Position numbers and translations under genes: made by a program. This document shows positions 10,801 through 20,292 of a stretch of DNA of 25,453 nucleotides, piece after piece. Position 1 is the first letter of the stretch. Each line of letters starts with the position of its first letter. The notes beneath the pieces are model-generated. The model ran no database searches. It was not told where the DNA came from and saw only the letters and a program-made list of their open reading frames with translations. Source of the DNA: Pelargonium nanum (Eukaryota; Streptophyta; Magnoliopsida; Geraniales; Geraniaceae); contig JAYMTF010001199.1 in the NCBI GenBank assembly GCA_036897485.1, positions 1 to 25,453 of the forward strand, in the 5' to 3' direction.

Positions 10801-13800
10801 GCCAAGCCCAAGCCCTTATGGCCAGTGCAAAGTCCGTAAAAGAATACCTTCAAGCCCTGCAAATCCAAATAGTCTCTCCAGCAAAATATTCTTGGACCCA
10901 AACAAACAATAATGAACCTACTGTTAGTCTAGGAAATGATAATGGAGACGATTGTTATGGAATACTACTGTCAATTCCATCAAGAAGAAAGTAAAAAATA
11001 ATGTGTATATTTATCTTCATAGTGTTACAAGCTTTATTCCAGACTCTTCATTTAAAAAGTCACTCCATGTAAAAATTTTAAAAAGTTGTACTAAAAAAAA
11101 AACTTTCCGTCAAATCTGTTTTAATACCTTCAATAAATAAGGTATTCAGCAATAGAATACATGACATCTCCAAACAAAGAAGCCACGAGTATCCGGCAAT
11201 AGAAGACATGACCTCTCCAGCAAAGAAGTCATGATCTCTACAGAAAAACAAAGCATCCCTTCTGATCCTTGTCTGCCACTAGATTCATAAATGAAACTTC
11301 CTTCAAAAGTAAAGATGAAATAAGACAAGAAGAGCTCGGCTATATAAGGAGCTTCATCCTCCAAACAAAACACACACCTGCACTCCAACATATAGAATTC
11401 TCTTACTCTCTGAAGAGCATTCGAAGCATAGTTTGATAGGGAACTCATGTGTTGAGTATCTTAACCCAGACTACTTGTATAACCCTTGATTCATAAAGAT
11501 CATTACTCTTTTATAAAAGTTGTACTTACACTATAGAATTGTAACGTGTATCATCTTCTTCATCCAAAAGCATTTCATAATTATATGTTTTAAAGTTTTA
11601 AATATATATTCTTAGCTTTAATACTTATTGTTCTTGTTATCATATATTCGTTCATTAAGTGTTGGAGGGTAATGCCATGGCTGCAAGATGTTTCAGTCTT
11701 GGTAGAGGCACCAAGGATGGAGCTACGCAAAGCTATCTTCCAAGTTTGTTGACGCTACCACACGGTGTGTGCGTATGTTACACATTGTGTGGTAGTGCAT
11801 AACGATCTTCAACACGCAAGTGTTGGAGGAGAAAGCTTTGGGAGCTCATGGTGCTACCACACGGCGTGTGGTTGTGCCATGTGAGACTTCTACCTTGGTG
11901 TTTTAGGGGGCATACGTTAGGGTCTTGGGAACTTTGTCTTGAGGTCCTTGGACACTAACATATGGCTTGTGGTAGGGCATCTTGTTGCATTGATCTTGGC
12001 TATGTGGAGGAGGAAGCTTAGGAGCCTTGAGGTGCTTAATTCCTTACTGGATGTTACATTCTATCTATATAGATTGTTAAGCAGGTCTACTCTTGCTCTT
12101 GTTTATCGATATCAATGTATGTGCATCATTGGACACGGAGTGTGATAACGCTAAAGAGTTGCCTTTCCTGTGTGTCGAGCGTAGTCCTCATTTACTCATT
12201 CTTCCCTTTGAAATGAGCTTAGTCCTCTTCTTAAGGAAGGCTTGGCTTATCAAACAAGTAGGCTTGGAGTGTGTATTTTGGTTAAACTCTTTCTTCCATA
12301 AAATACTTGTTTGAGGCTAAAATACTATGAAAGTTCCCATGCTCAAGTCTGAAAGATAGGGTACAAGAGAGTGAATTGTTTGTGTGGTAACTAGCAAATT
12401 ATTTTGACTATAAGAGAATGGTTACAGTACTACGATGTTTTATAATTTAAGTGCTACCAATAAGATTAGTTATTCATTCTAAGGAGACGGTGATTTTACC
12501 AAGGTTAAACCTGTTAAGATTATATCTCCATTTCATTTAGAAATCACCAAGGTTAAACCTGTTAAGATTATATCTCCATTTCATTTAGAACAATAATAAC
12601 GCCTTCTGTCAAGGTTTTTAAAGTCATAGTGATTTTAAGCCCTTCCAATATCTAACTAAGAAACTTATAGTTACGACCTAATACAGATATTCAAGACTCC
12701 ATCTAAATCAGAAAAACAGCAGTGTGTCTACAGGAGAGAATTAAAACAAGAAAAATAGTAAGCACATACTCAATTGCTCCGCCATGGACACCAATTGAAT
12801 ATAGTTCTTCCGGAACTTGTCCTTCCAACTGGTTATCATTCAATATCCTGATACATGAGCAAAGGTAATAAACCACGTAACAGATTTAAAGACGTTTGAT
12901 GCTTTGAATGATACTAAATGAATGTGTAATACATGTCAGCAGTTAATGAAAAAGTCTTGTCACAGCCGACCTATTGTATGACTGTCAGCTTGAGCATTCA
13001 TTTCTAATTTACTAAAATAACATGTGTCCTATGACATAACCAACCAACTCCTGCTTGATTACATACTAAAGATGGCCTTTGATTGATGTTTCTACTTCAT
13101 AGAAATGTCTGGTCTTCTAGATAAATCATCTCTGATTTGAAAATTCCTCAATCATAGGGGATTACATGTGTACCAATTCTTTATCAACCAGATACATACA
13201 AGTGTAAAGAAATCAATAAGTTCTCATCTTTGGCAATATAAATAAATATATGAGCATAGCATGTCAAACATATATTTTCAGCAATCATGTAGCTAAATTT
13301 TACTATCGTTAAGATTTCAGTTAAAGTCACTGCAACTAAAAAATCTACACAAAGAAGTTACATAAACATCAATATGATCCTTGAAATGAGCTTCACACCA
13401 CCATGTTTATAGAATGAGGTATAATTAAACACAGCATTCAGACATTAAATAGCATGAAAGAATAGATTACAAAATGCAACATAATTTAGGAATTCACATC
13501 ATTACATGTATGTCCAACTGCCTTGCCTGAGATATAATTTGTATGAAGAATAAAGCCAAATTTTCATTATATGTTTTAGACTGTGCATGTGGAAGCAAAA
13601 TGCTGTGACGCTTTGCTTTATCCTAACAACATAATACGGAAGTGTCAAAACAGCTAGGAAGGTATCAACTTACACAAGCTGCAGGTGTGAAGAAGCTAGA
13701 CTATCTGGTATGGACCCAGAAAGCTTATTGCCCGACAAATCCCTAAAAATTGCAATGTGAAAATAAGAACCTTAAGAAAGCATTAGAGAAATAAGTAACC

Positions 13801-16800
13801 TAAGTCTCATGTTTTCTGAGATTTCGAACAAATTAAATAAATCTGATTTTAAGAAGACGAAATAAGGTGATTACAAGCATAAAAGTTTTTGAAGGGAAAA
13901 AATAATAAATTGCTGCACACATGCTGCCCCTTGGGGTTATGAAGCTATATACATCAAAACCCGTGTAATAACCGAACACTTAAGCTGAACAGCGCAACTG
14001 ATAGGCTCATTGTAAAAAACAAAAAATCATCATACAGAAAGCAAAGCTTTTAAATTTGAGAGGAGATGGTTATGTTCAGGTAAACTTCCTCCTAACTTTG
14101 AGGTAAGGAGAAGACCTGGGCAAACCAAACAAAGAAACAAGACAAGCTACAATGCTACATAATCAAGAAAGTTATTTCTTGTATCACTAATGCAAAGAAA
14201 CCTTACAGCAGAACGATGCAATACTAAGTATAGAAGATTAACTGAGTACAACTAAATACTCAGTGAGTCAGCGGAGTAATATTCTACAAAAGGAGCATTT
14301 CTGATGATTTTGAGTAGACACCACAACAGGTTATAGCACAAAGCGTTGTAGCATATGATCAAGTAGTATAGAAGGCAAAATATACTTACAGTCGTATTAG
14401 AGATTGTTGACCCAGCCCAGAGGGTAGAGTCCCTTCCAGAGAATTAGAACTTAAGTTCCTGTGAATATATTAGAGGAAAACAGATGTTCATTATCCTAGT
14501 AATGTTATAAAGTATAGAAGAAAAAACCCTTTAAGAGAATGCATTAACTTTGAACATCCAGTTGTTACTGCATGTCAATTTCTTTACAGCTATAGAAGCC
14601 ATAGATACCACCACTGTTACTTATTTCCATTTAGTTTTATGTAAAGTCTTTCATGCACATTTTCTTTTTCTCATTGCCTCATCCACCATTTTTTCCTTGA
14701 AAGCTTTGTTCTTTCACTGCCTTCAACTGGAAACAGATCACTCCTTTTTCCCGTGCAGTTGCTTCTTTCAAGACGAAGGCACCAAAATGACAAATGAGGC
14801 AATTATTTCGGATGATTCAATTTCAGTGGCTTCTTTTCTTTTTCAAGTTGGACCAAAAGTACAAGGGATTTATTTCTGATGGTATGATTAACAAGCCACA
14901 ACGTTTTTGCACACATTAAGGGGTCTAATTGGATGTAGCTTAGGAGAAGAGCAGACATGCATGATGTTCTTTACAATGTAATTTTCATTAACAAGACAGT
15001 TGCTTAGCTTAATAATTGTTGGGATGTAAGTCCTAGCCTCCAAGGATTCATCTTATATATGGGTGGCTCCAGTCTCCATGGAGTTCCAAGCACATACCTT
15101 GCTGGATCAGAACCGTTACCAAGACATCTGCACACCTAACCTCCGAGATGAGATCCAAATCTATTGATTTAACATATACAGGTGGGCAGCAGAGTGAGCT
15201 AATAACAAGCTTTACTCTCAAGGCTTCATTTAATAGAAACTGCGGATGGAACAGAACCTAAGAACTTTAAAAAGAAGCACCCATCCCAATAACTTTTCAC
15301 TTTGCAACTCTTAATTCTCTCAACTCTTCATTCACACGGAACAAGACTTTGAGCACAATGACATATTCTGAACTCGTTGAAGAAATTAATTGATAACTGT
15401 TAAATAGAGAAAAAATGAGCTATTTCCATTTATAATAATCAACCATAAGGTGATGGGGGCAAGGTGGTAAATTAAAAATTGTACGGTTAATCAGAGAAGA
15501 GAGTATGAAGGGATTGTATGGCAAAATAAGCACGGTACGGATTGTATTTGTATCCGAGTGCAGACCTTTAATTGAACTCAATGAATTTATATTTACAATA
15601 ATGATATTTTATAGATGTATCCTGTCAGGATGGTCGAGTGGTCTAAGGAAACACTCAAGTTCTGGTCTTCGGAAAAGGTAGTGGATTCAAATCCCACTCA
15701 ATAAAATTACATGACTATCCAGGTACGTCCTTTAACCACAAATATGCTTCAAGACTAAGGAAAATGATAAAAAAAAAATTATAAGCTAATCAAACTTAGG
15801 TAAATTATAGCTCAATGCAACATCACATCACAATTACTCTTATATAAAAAATGTGAAAATGATAATGCTTAAAATTTAGGTGGCTGATACTTACAGGCTT
15901 ACCAAGTTTGACAACAGACTAATCTGGTCACTAATATATCCTTTCAAACCTTGACTTCCAAGATCGCTGAAAATCAAACACGAATTTAGAGATACTAGTC
16001 AAGGCCCAATCACGGGGATTAAAGAGAAATAAAAATACTAATAAGCATAAAAAAGCACTCGGTGGCTTTGATGTAAACTATTATAACAAATCCTAGTATA
16101 TCTAAATGTCAAATCCTGGTCTATCTAAATTCCAAACGACGTTGTGGTTTATATAAATGAAAAACCAGCGACCATTTAAAGAACTAAGGGATATATCAAA
16201 TGATATAAATGCAAACCAAAATACAAAAACTATTTACTTTAAGATTTTCCATTTATAGGCTCTCTCAGTCAAGGTAAGAGATCACAGTGGTAGCACACAG
16301 CTATCAAGGAAAAGAATAATACGTGAACAATAGGTAGCATCAGATGATTTAACTAGCAAAATCTCTTCCTGTCCTACTAGAAACTTAGCCTAGTCATTGG
16401 AACTAAAAAAGATTGACAAAGATCTTGTTTGAACAGTGTCAACTAACATCATTGTCATCACCAAATATACAGCTATAATGTGCTCATAATAGCATCCACT
16501 ACTTACCAACAATACCGACTGTGAGCTTAATTGGGAAGAGAAAAGATAATGCTTACATTTGAGATATTATGAGAGCAGATCCATTCTTGTCGGGGTGGCA
16601 AGTAACTCCCTCCCAAGCATCCCAAGAAGTAGGAGCACAAGGATCACCATTCCAACCCATTCTATCAGGAATTCGAAGTGACTCTTTCAATGCTCTCATA
16701 GCCAACACTACAACATGCCAACAACAACAAGTGTCAAGCCTCTAAATTTCGAAAAGAAACAACATTACTCTACAGCTATCAACCCCCAATTGTGCACATC

Positions 16801-18023
16801 AATGCCTACAATTCCACATACCTTGTTCCGGGACAGTTGAGAGATCGGCCGGAACCAGAGCATAATTCTCAAGCCCACTAATCAACGGAGCACCCTTAAC
16901 CGGCACGAGCTTCACATTCAGAACAGTGGTGCTCAAATTCTTGACAGTGTATTGCCACGAATGAGCTGCGAAGCTGCCTACCTGCGCGTACACATCAATC
17001 CTATTCACCGTGTTCCCATTGACCACCACATCAAAAACCCTCACACCCGCCTTGGTCACGGTCGAGTCGATCTCCGCGAAATGGAACCACAGCAAGTAGT
17101 CGAGTTTCGCGTCCACAGGCAGTTCGTACTCCAGCGACTGGTTCCCGCCGATCGTCACCGACGACTGGTACAATTTCATAGGGAAGTAATTAGGTTGCTG
17201 ATCGGTCCCGGTGATGGTGTTATGAGTCAACAAGCCCTTAACCAAACTATTCGTGCTCGACGACCGGAAATCCCTGTCGGACTGCCACGAGCGGCCGAAG
17301 GCATCGGAGTCGTTGCTGAACCCTGGACCCCATTGCTCGGAGCCGCAGCTGAAGCGGCCATAATTGACTAAAATGTAATCGGAACCGAGCGTGGCGGATT
17401 CGTAGGACAGAGGATCGATTTGCTTGACCTGGAGGGAGCCGATTACGGGGGGATCGGTGGCAATGCCGTAGAAACACACGTCAATGTGGCCGTCGGAGAC
17501 GGTAACGAAGAGATCGGAGTAGGCGCCGTCGCGGGCGAGGGACTCGTCCCAGGGGGAGCGCCAGCTGAAGACGACAGTGCCCTCGACGGAGGCGTCGAAG
17601 GAAGGAGAATGTGACTTGCCGTCGTAGTTGTCGTAGACGGTGAAGGTGCGGAGGTAGTAGCGTCCGGGGCCGGAGGGGACGGGGATGACGTAGCAGTTCT
17701 TCTTGCCGGAGGAAGGGGGGAAGAAGCGGAGGGTCTTCTCTTGGGGGTGGCGGAAGCGGAGGGGCTCGGAGACGATGTTTGTGGCTCCGCCGGTGAAAAA
17801 GCGGTCGGAGAGCCAAGTAGTGTTGAAAGGGTCGGTGGTGTTGGTGGGGCTGCCACAGTCAATGTTGAAGGAAACATCTGCAACAAATTCCGATAAGTGA
17901 AAAAAAAAAGAGTAAGAAATGTAAGTTACAATGGAGTGTGGAGGTGAGCTTACCGAAAGGGAAGGAGAGAGAGGAAGAAGAGAAGCAGAGGAAGAGGAAG
18001 AGGAAGAGAAAGAAGAGGGACAT
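4857..18023 (-). CDS. RLP4: RLP4-like receptor-like protein: malectin-like domain, LRRs, TM helix, no kinase
   Basis: Nine exons on the minus strand: 18023-17954, 17877-16822, 16707-16557, 15966-15895, 14458-14390, 13742-13674, 12847-12770, 5692-5484 and 4963-4857. They join to 1881 nt, 626 residues plus TAA, with GT-AG at every junction and no internal stop. Residues 1-23 are a Leu/Phe-rich signal peptide. About 27-365 is a malectin-like domain (starts FNIDCGS, ends near NYALVP). A WNGDPC motif at 394-399 and the WEGVTC segment precede four to five short LRRs (about 426-530), each carried by a 69-78 nt exon with phase-2 introns. GLCGVP and a Cys cap follow, then a TM helix at about 553-575, an RRR stop-transfer and a 51-residue basic tail. 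Known family: plant RLP4 and its paralogues, plasma-membrane proteins of similar length and order linked to cell-wall sensing. Inference: it binds wall carbohydrate and signals through partners, because it has no kinase. Exon structure is read by eye. Paralogy (RLP4 or a close relative) is not settled. Confidence 0.9.
5783..5910. repeat. Tandem duplication, 71-bp period, next to the Copia remnant
   Basis: TAGCACAAAGATTAGTT starts at 5783 and again at 5854. Each copy is followed by a near-identical segment containing CATAATAGTCACCAATTGTAAC. The same core (GGCATAATAGTCACCAATTG) occurs a third time at about 6435-6455 inside the Copia pol remnant. This suggests the repeat belongs to, or was copied from, that element. 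Confidence 0.75.
6140..6960 (-). pseudogene. Ty1/Copia retrotransposon pol remnant: C-terminal reverse transcriptase and RNase H
   Basis: Read leftwards, it opens at the YVDDI reverse-transcriptase active-site motif (about 6955-6940). It continues with a Copia-type segment ([13 protein letters not shown], then [11 protein letters not shown] and FDTPIDP). It ends with the RNase H C-terminus, where [20 protein letters not shown] and IEIDCHFV are legible. The frame stops at TAA 6140-6142. Several frameshifts and in-frame stops lie between these islands. Everything upstream of YVDDI (gag, protease, integrase) is missing, so the element is truncated at that point. The sequence after the stop down to about 5780 may include part of the 3' LTR. 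It lies in the same orientation as the host gene, inside intron 7. Confidence 0.8.
7440..8580 (+). mobile_element. GC-rich LTR-like block
   Basis: Base composition jumps to clearly GC-rich compared with the AT-rich intron on both sides. The block contains a 27-bp tandem repeat (7554-7615), a TATA-like TATAAAA at about 8213, and downstream leader-like sequence. Together these look like the U3-R-U5 of a plant LTR retrotransposon, probably Ty3/Gypsy, on the plus strand. No second LTR, coding domain, firm TG...CA ends or target-site duplication was found. It could be a solo LTR or a fragment. The Arg/Pro-rich open frames inside have no recognisable domain. Confidence 0.45.
7554..7615. repeat. 27-bp tandem repeat, about 2.3 copies
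   Basis: CCGGAGACAACCGTCTTGAG starts at 7554 and 7581 and begins a third, partial copy at 7609. It lies within the GC-rich LTR-like block. Confidence 0.8.
8834..9019 (-). pseudogene. Coding remnant downstream of the primer-binding site
   Basis: One frame reads from 9019 to TAG 8834-8836 with only two internal stops (TAG 8972-8974 and 8912-8914). It has legible, protein-like segments: a Ser-rich start, an acidic VDDLKIAID stretch and [15 protein letters not shown]. It is probably the beginning of the first polyprotein of the element. I do not recognise the domain. Confidence 0.4.
9192..9203 (-). promoter_or_regulatory. tRNA-Met primer-binding site
   Basis: The minus strand reads TGGTATCAGAGC, the complement of the 3' end of plant initiator tRNA-Met. 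Both Caulimoviridae and many plant LTR retrotransposons use it to prime reverse transcription. It lies about 460 bases downstream of the left-arm TATA box. Confidence 0.8.
9351..10150 (-). repeat. Inverted-repeat arm, left copy (reads leftwards)
   Basis: It pairs with 10820-11660. Matching landmarks include ATGAGTTCCCTATCAA, the TATA region, TAAAGCTTGTAACACTAT, GGTTCATTATTGTTT and GAAGGTATTCTTTT. By eye the arms are roughly 75-80% identical with small indels. They are old copies, not a recent duplication. Confidence 0.85.
9661..9669 (-). promoter_or_regulatory. TATA box of the left arm
   Basis: CTATATAAG on the minus strand, followed by GAG as in the right arm. Upstream of it are two degenerate copies of a roughly 50-bp unit containing CATGTCTTCT(A/G)TTG(C/T)TGGATAC (plus strand 9770-9850). 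Confidence 0.65.
9980..10740 (-). pseudogene. 3' coding end of the left element copy
   Basis: Reading leftwards, one island (about 10642-10442) is open for 66 codons and starts [10 protein letters not shown], with an acidic stretch near its end ([13 protein letters not shown]). After a stop it continues in frame with [13 protein letters not shown] and further protein-like residues. The very end (DDNEDDYY, then IPKRRK and stop 9980-9982) matches the end of the right copy. Other stops and shifts are present. The function is not recognised; by position it would be the C-terminus of a polyprotein. Confidence 0.45.
10818..10994 (+). pseudogene. 3' coding end of the right element copy
   Basis: Open for 58 codons from ATG 10818: it begins [14 protein letters not shown], has an acidic DNGDD patch and ends IPSRRK before TAA 10992-10994. 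The left copy ends with a matching tail. Conservation of the acidic patch, the basic end and the stop in two diverged copies supports a real coding terminus. The frame is closed just upstream, so only this end survives. Confidence 0.5.
10820..11660 (+). repeat. Inverted-repeat arm, right copy (reads rightwards)
   Basis: Reverse-complement partner of 9351-10150. Similarity stops at about 11660, some 150 bases before where the primer-binding site would lie, so this copy is truncated on that side. Confidence 0.85.
11340..11349 (+). promoter_or_regulatory. TATA box of the right arm
   Basis: CTATATAAGG on the plus strand, about 345 bases after the coding stop at 10992-10994. It is preceded by two diverged copies of a unit with CAATAGAA(T/G)ACATGAC (11148-11240). 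It is the mirror partner of the box at 9661-9669. Confidence 0.65.
11661..12169. other. Intron sequence with CACACGG palindromes
   Basis: GTG-rich sequence with repeated self-complementary words: ACCACACGGTGTGTG (11757-11771), CACATTGTGTGG (about 11781-11792) and CTACCACACGGCGTGTGGT (11854-11872). A related GCCACACGGCC word sits near 19133-19143. Such motifs are common in plant LTR retrotransposons, but no coding domain is visible here. Confidence 0.35.
12498..12590. repeat. Perfect tandem duplication, 48-bp period
   Basis: ACCAAGGTTAAACCTGTTAA starts at 12498 and again at 12546. The two copies are identical through TTTAGAA at 12590. It lies in intron 7, about 180 bases from the exon 7 donor. 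Complete identity implies a recent event. Confidence 0.95.
15624..15703 (+). pseudogene. tRNA-Leu(CAA) pseudogene or tRNA-derived SINE head
   Basis: GTCAGGATGGTCGAGTGG keeps the 5' acceptor strand and D arm (polymerase III A box). CTCAAGT keeps a CAA anticodon loop. GTGGATTCAAATCCCAC keeps the T arm (B box). The 5' half of the anticodon stem (AAACA) no longer pairs with TCTGG, and the 3' acceptor strand is lost, so it cannot be a working tRNA. An A9 tract lies about 65 bases beyond, as in a SINE, but no target-site duplication was found. It is in intron 4, opposite in strand to the gene. Confidence 0.7.
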
Positions 18024-18300
18024 GGTTACTTGGAGTTGATTGATGCGTACAAGGTGTTCGATGTTTTGTCTGTGAGTAGAAAAGAGAGTAAAGGAGTGGA
18101 GTTGCAGTAAGGTAGGAGCGAGATTAGCGGAGCTGTAGTCAAACGTAGTAAGGTAAGAGCTGGACTTTTTTCTTCCATTCTGTCTCTCAATTATTTACCA
18201 GTACAAAATTGGATTGCACTAATTGACACTAACAAGTTGGTATTTTTTCCGTTAGTTTTAATTAAGTGATTGACAATGACACGTGTTGTCATCTCAAAAG
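18024..18300 (-). promoter_or_regulatory. 5' UTR and proximal promoter of the RLP4-like gene
   Basis: The 270 bases upstream of the ATG hold a pyrimidine-rich leader on the minus strand. A palindromic ACACGTGT (CACGTG G-box, ABRE-like) lies at 18279-18286, about 257 bases before the ATG. A TTGAC core in TTTGACTAC (W-box-like) lies near 18137-18145. No convincing TATA box sits 25-35 bases before an obvious start site; TAAATAAT near 18195 is the nearest candidate. These are motif matches only. Confidence 0.4.
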
Positions 18301-20236
18301 AAATGTCATTTAACACGAAATTTTAATAAATGTCTGATAACTTGTTTGGATTTGTTAGAAGAGAGTCTCGATAACTACCGTTGGGATGCCTTACTCTCTC
18401 CATAATTTGCCTCGGTCCTTTATTGTCAAAGAGACCACAAAGTTGGGATACTCTTAAAGCTAAGAAGGTTACTGGAAGAGTCCACTTAAGGTGCTTCGAG
18501 TAAATGATGGACTCACAAGTTGTCATCTTGTTGGTACGCGGATCGCATTCAATTGGATCAATTTTGTGTGGGTCACTTTCTCTTCAGCCTGAAGTGCTAA
18601 TTTTTCGAATAAAATATTTATCTGGTTCTTGAGATGACTTTTGAACGTCTCTGTGTGCAATGTTTCTCTCCCTTTATATTGTTGACTCCATATCTTCATC
18701 TCTCCTATTGTTGACTCCATATCTCACACTCTATGAGTTCGCTCTGCACATGTAATTCTCTTATAAATAGAAGGACATTGAGTATTCAAATTGCAATTCG
18801 TGAGGAAATGCTCTAAATCAAACAGTAAAGCACCCAAAAAATACGAGAAATATCTCACAGCTTATGATGGATTTACACAACAACTCGCATATTTTATTTA
18901 TAGTAAAGAGGCAATGCCTAAGGTTGATATTCAGTTGGTGTTGGACTTGGTAACCTAATTTAAAATATTCCACAACTTTGAGATAAATCTCTAGAATGTT
19001 CTAGCGGTGGTTAATATATATGTAAAACACCATTACATTAGTCATACAATCGAATACAAATGACAAAATTACTCTAAAGGATTCAAAAACATGAACTACA
19101 CTAACTTATGCAAGCACACAGTCGTGGCCAAGCCACACGGCCAGTGCAAGCTTAGTCGTGTGTTTGTCTCTTTCAGCCCATATTCGCTCGATTTCTGCCC
19201 AAATCAGTACTTTAGATGACGAATATATCCCACATCACATACAATCTAGTCAATACACCATTTGGATCACATATGTCCATATTCAACATATTTGAAAGTT
19301 TCAAAATTACAATATTCGACTTTCTGAATACTCTATATCAATCGCAACCAATGAGCTACCCCTATAAATATTTCATAGAAAGTGAGGTACAAGACACAAT
19401 ATCATACTTATGAATTACAATTACTATGTTTGATTCACTTACCCTCATATTAGATGTGAATAATAATGCAACAAACTGAATTGTATATAACGCGTGTTAT
19501 TCATTGTAAGAAACAATTTCATTAAAACTAAGTGAAACACGAATCACATAGACAAATATCGTATTAGCAGACAGTTTTCCACCAACACATAAAAAAATAT
19601 CGCATCACCAATTTCTGTAGCATTGGAGGGAACAATTATAAAACAAACAAACAAAATTAGTCGTTAAACAGTTCTACCCAATTAACTGCCAACTATTTTA
19701 ATATTTGAGATTAATGGAGAACCGGTAGTAGCGAACCAGTGGTAATAGTAGTTAGGCACACATATAAAGTATAAATTAATGTATGGTCAAAGTTCCAGAA
19801 AAAAAAAAGTAATAATTCCACAACCCCTCTCTATCTACTCACCCTTTAAGCCATAATTGTAGGGTGTACCCATGCGTTCAAGGACCATTTCTCTTCGTAA
19901 AAAGTCATAACCTAAACCTAAACCACCCACCAAGTACCAAAAATAAATTAAACAATAATAAAATACTCCCAAAATTTTGAACCCTTTTTGAAAATGTGAG
20001 ATTGAGTGAAACCATACCCACCAACTTTAATAATTTTGGTTTGCTGGATATCTTAAAATAAAATTGGGTGAACCCTTTTTTTTTCAATTATTGATTTAAT
20101 TGAGATTGACATGACAAATATATAAATTATACTAAAAAATTGGCTGAAAAATGGCTAAATCAGATTAAATTTAACGATAATCGAATTATAAGCTAAATGT
20201 CTCTTCTTTTTTTTGGGTATCAAGTTGGAGTTAATA
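18301..20236. other. Intergenic DNA between the RLP4-like gene and the LINE
   Basis: No gene is supported. TTGTTGACTCCATATC occurs twice, about 33 bases apart (near 18677 and 18710). TTATAAATAG at 18761-18770 looks like a TATA box, so 18670-18960 could be part of an LTR, but no ends or coding match were found. The rest is AT-rich with poly(A/T) runs. Confidence 0.4.
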
Positions 20237-20255
20237 TTGACATGCATGTTAACTT
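20237..20255. repeat. Target-site duplication, LINE 3' side
   Basis: TTGACATGCATGTTAACTT, identical to 24859-24877. The poly(T) (element poly(A)) begins directly after it, as expected for the 3' end of a LINE on the minus strand. Confidence 0.9.
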
Positions 20256-20292
20256 TTTTTTTTTTATAAGAAGACCATAATATTAACCGAAA

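Larger units (their letters stand above)
8834..11660. mobile_element. Probable endogenous pararetrovirus (Caulimoviridae-type), inverted and degraded
   Basis: Two copies of one promoter-bearing region face each other. The left copy reads leftwards: end of a coding frame (stop 9980-9982), non-coding DNA with a TATA box at 9661-9669, a tRNA-Met primer-binding site at 9192-9203, then the start of another coding remnant (8834-9019). The right copy reads rightwards: coding end with stop at 10992-10994, TATA at 11340-11349, then truncation at about 11660. The order coding end, promoter, primer site, coding start in a single unit matches a circular pararetrovirus genome. An LTR retrotransposon would need a tandem copy to give it. 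No movement-protein, coat or polymerase motif is clearly legible, so an LTR retrotransposon remains possible. Confidence 0.55.
5693..12769 (-). other. Intron 7 of the RLP4-like gene, about 7.1 kb, loaded with retroelement debris
   Basis: The donor GTATGTG at 12769 follows exon 7 (residue 521). The acceptor, ending TTACAG at 5693, precedes exon 8, which continues the same LRR ([10 protein letters not shown]). The other introns are 76, 114, 590, 1436, 647, 826 and 520 nt, so this one is 5-90 times longer. The excess is explained by the Copia fragment, the GC-rich LTR-like block and the inverted pararetrovirus-like arms listed separately. The AT-rich 7000-7440 and 12170-12490 parts show nothing recognisable. 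Confidence 0.85.

Noticed and set aside
14550..14879. 109-codon plus-strand frame in intron 4
   Set aside because: AT-rich, Phe/Leu-heavy, no domain, opposite strand within an intron; chance frame.
15624..15703. Functional tRNA-Leu gene
   Set aside because: The anticodon stem and 3' acceptor strand do not pair; called a pseudogene or SINE head instead.
16952..17371. 139-codon open frame on the plus strand
   Set aside because: Antisense shadow of the GC-rich malectin-like exon 2; no family motif.
17443..17886. 147-codon Pro/Ser/Thr-rich open frame on the minus strand
   Set aside because: Shifted frame over exon 2. The true frame gives the malectin-like domain and joins exons 1 and 3 correctly.
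18323..18720. Two adjacent minus-strand frames of 65-67 codons upstream of the gene
   Set aside because: No recognisable domain, and joining them needs a frameshift; not enough to call a pseudogene.
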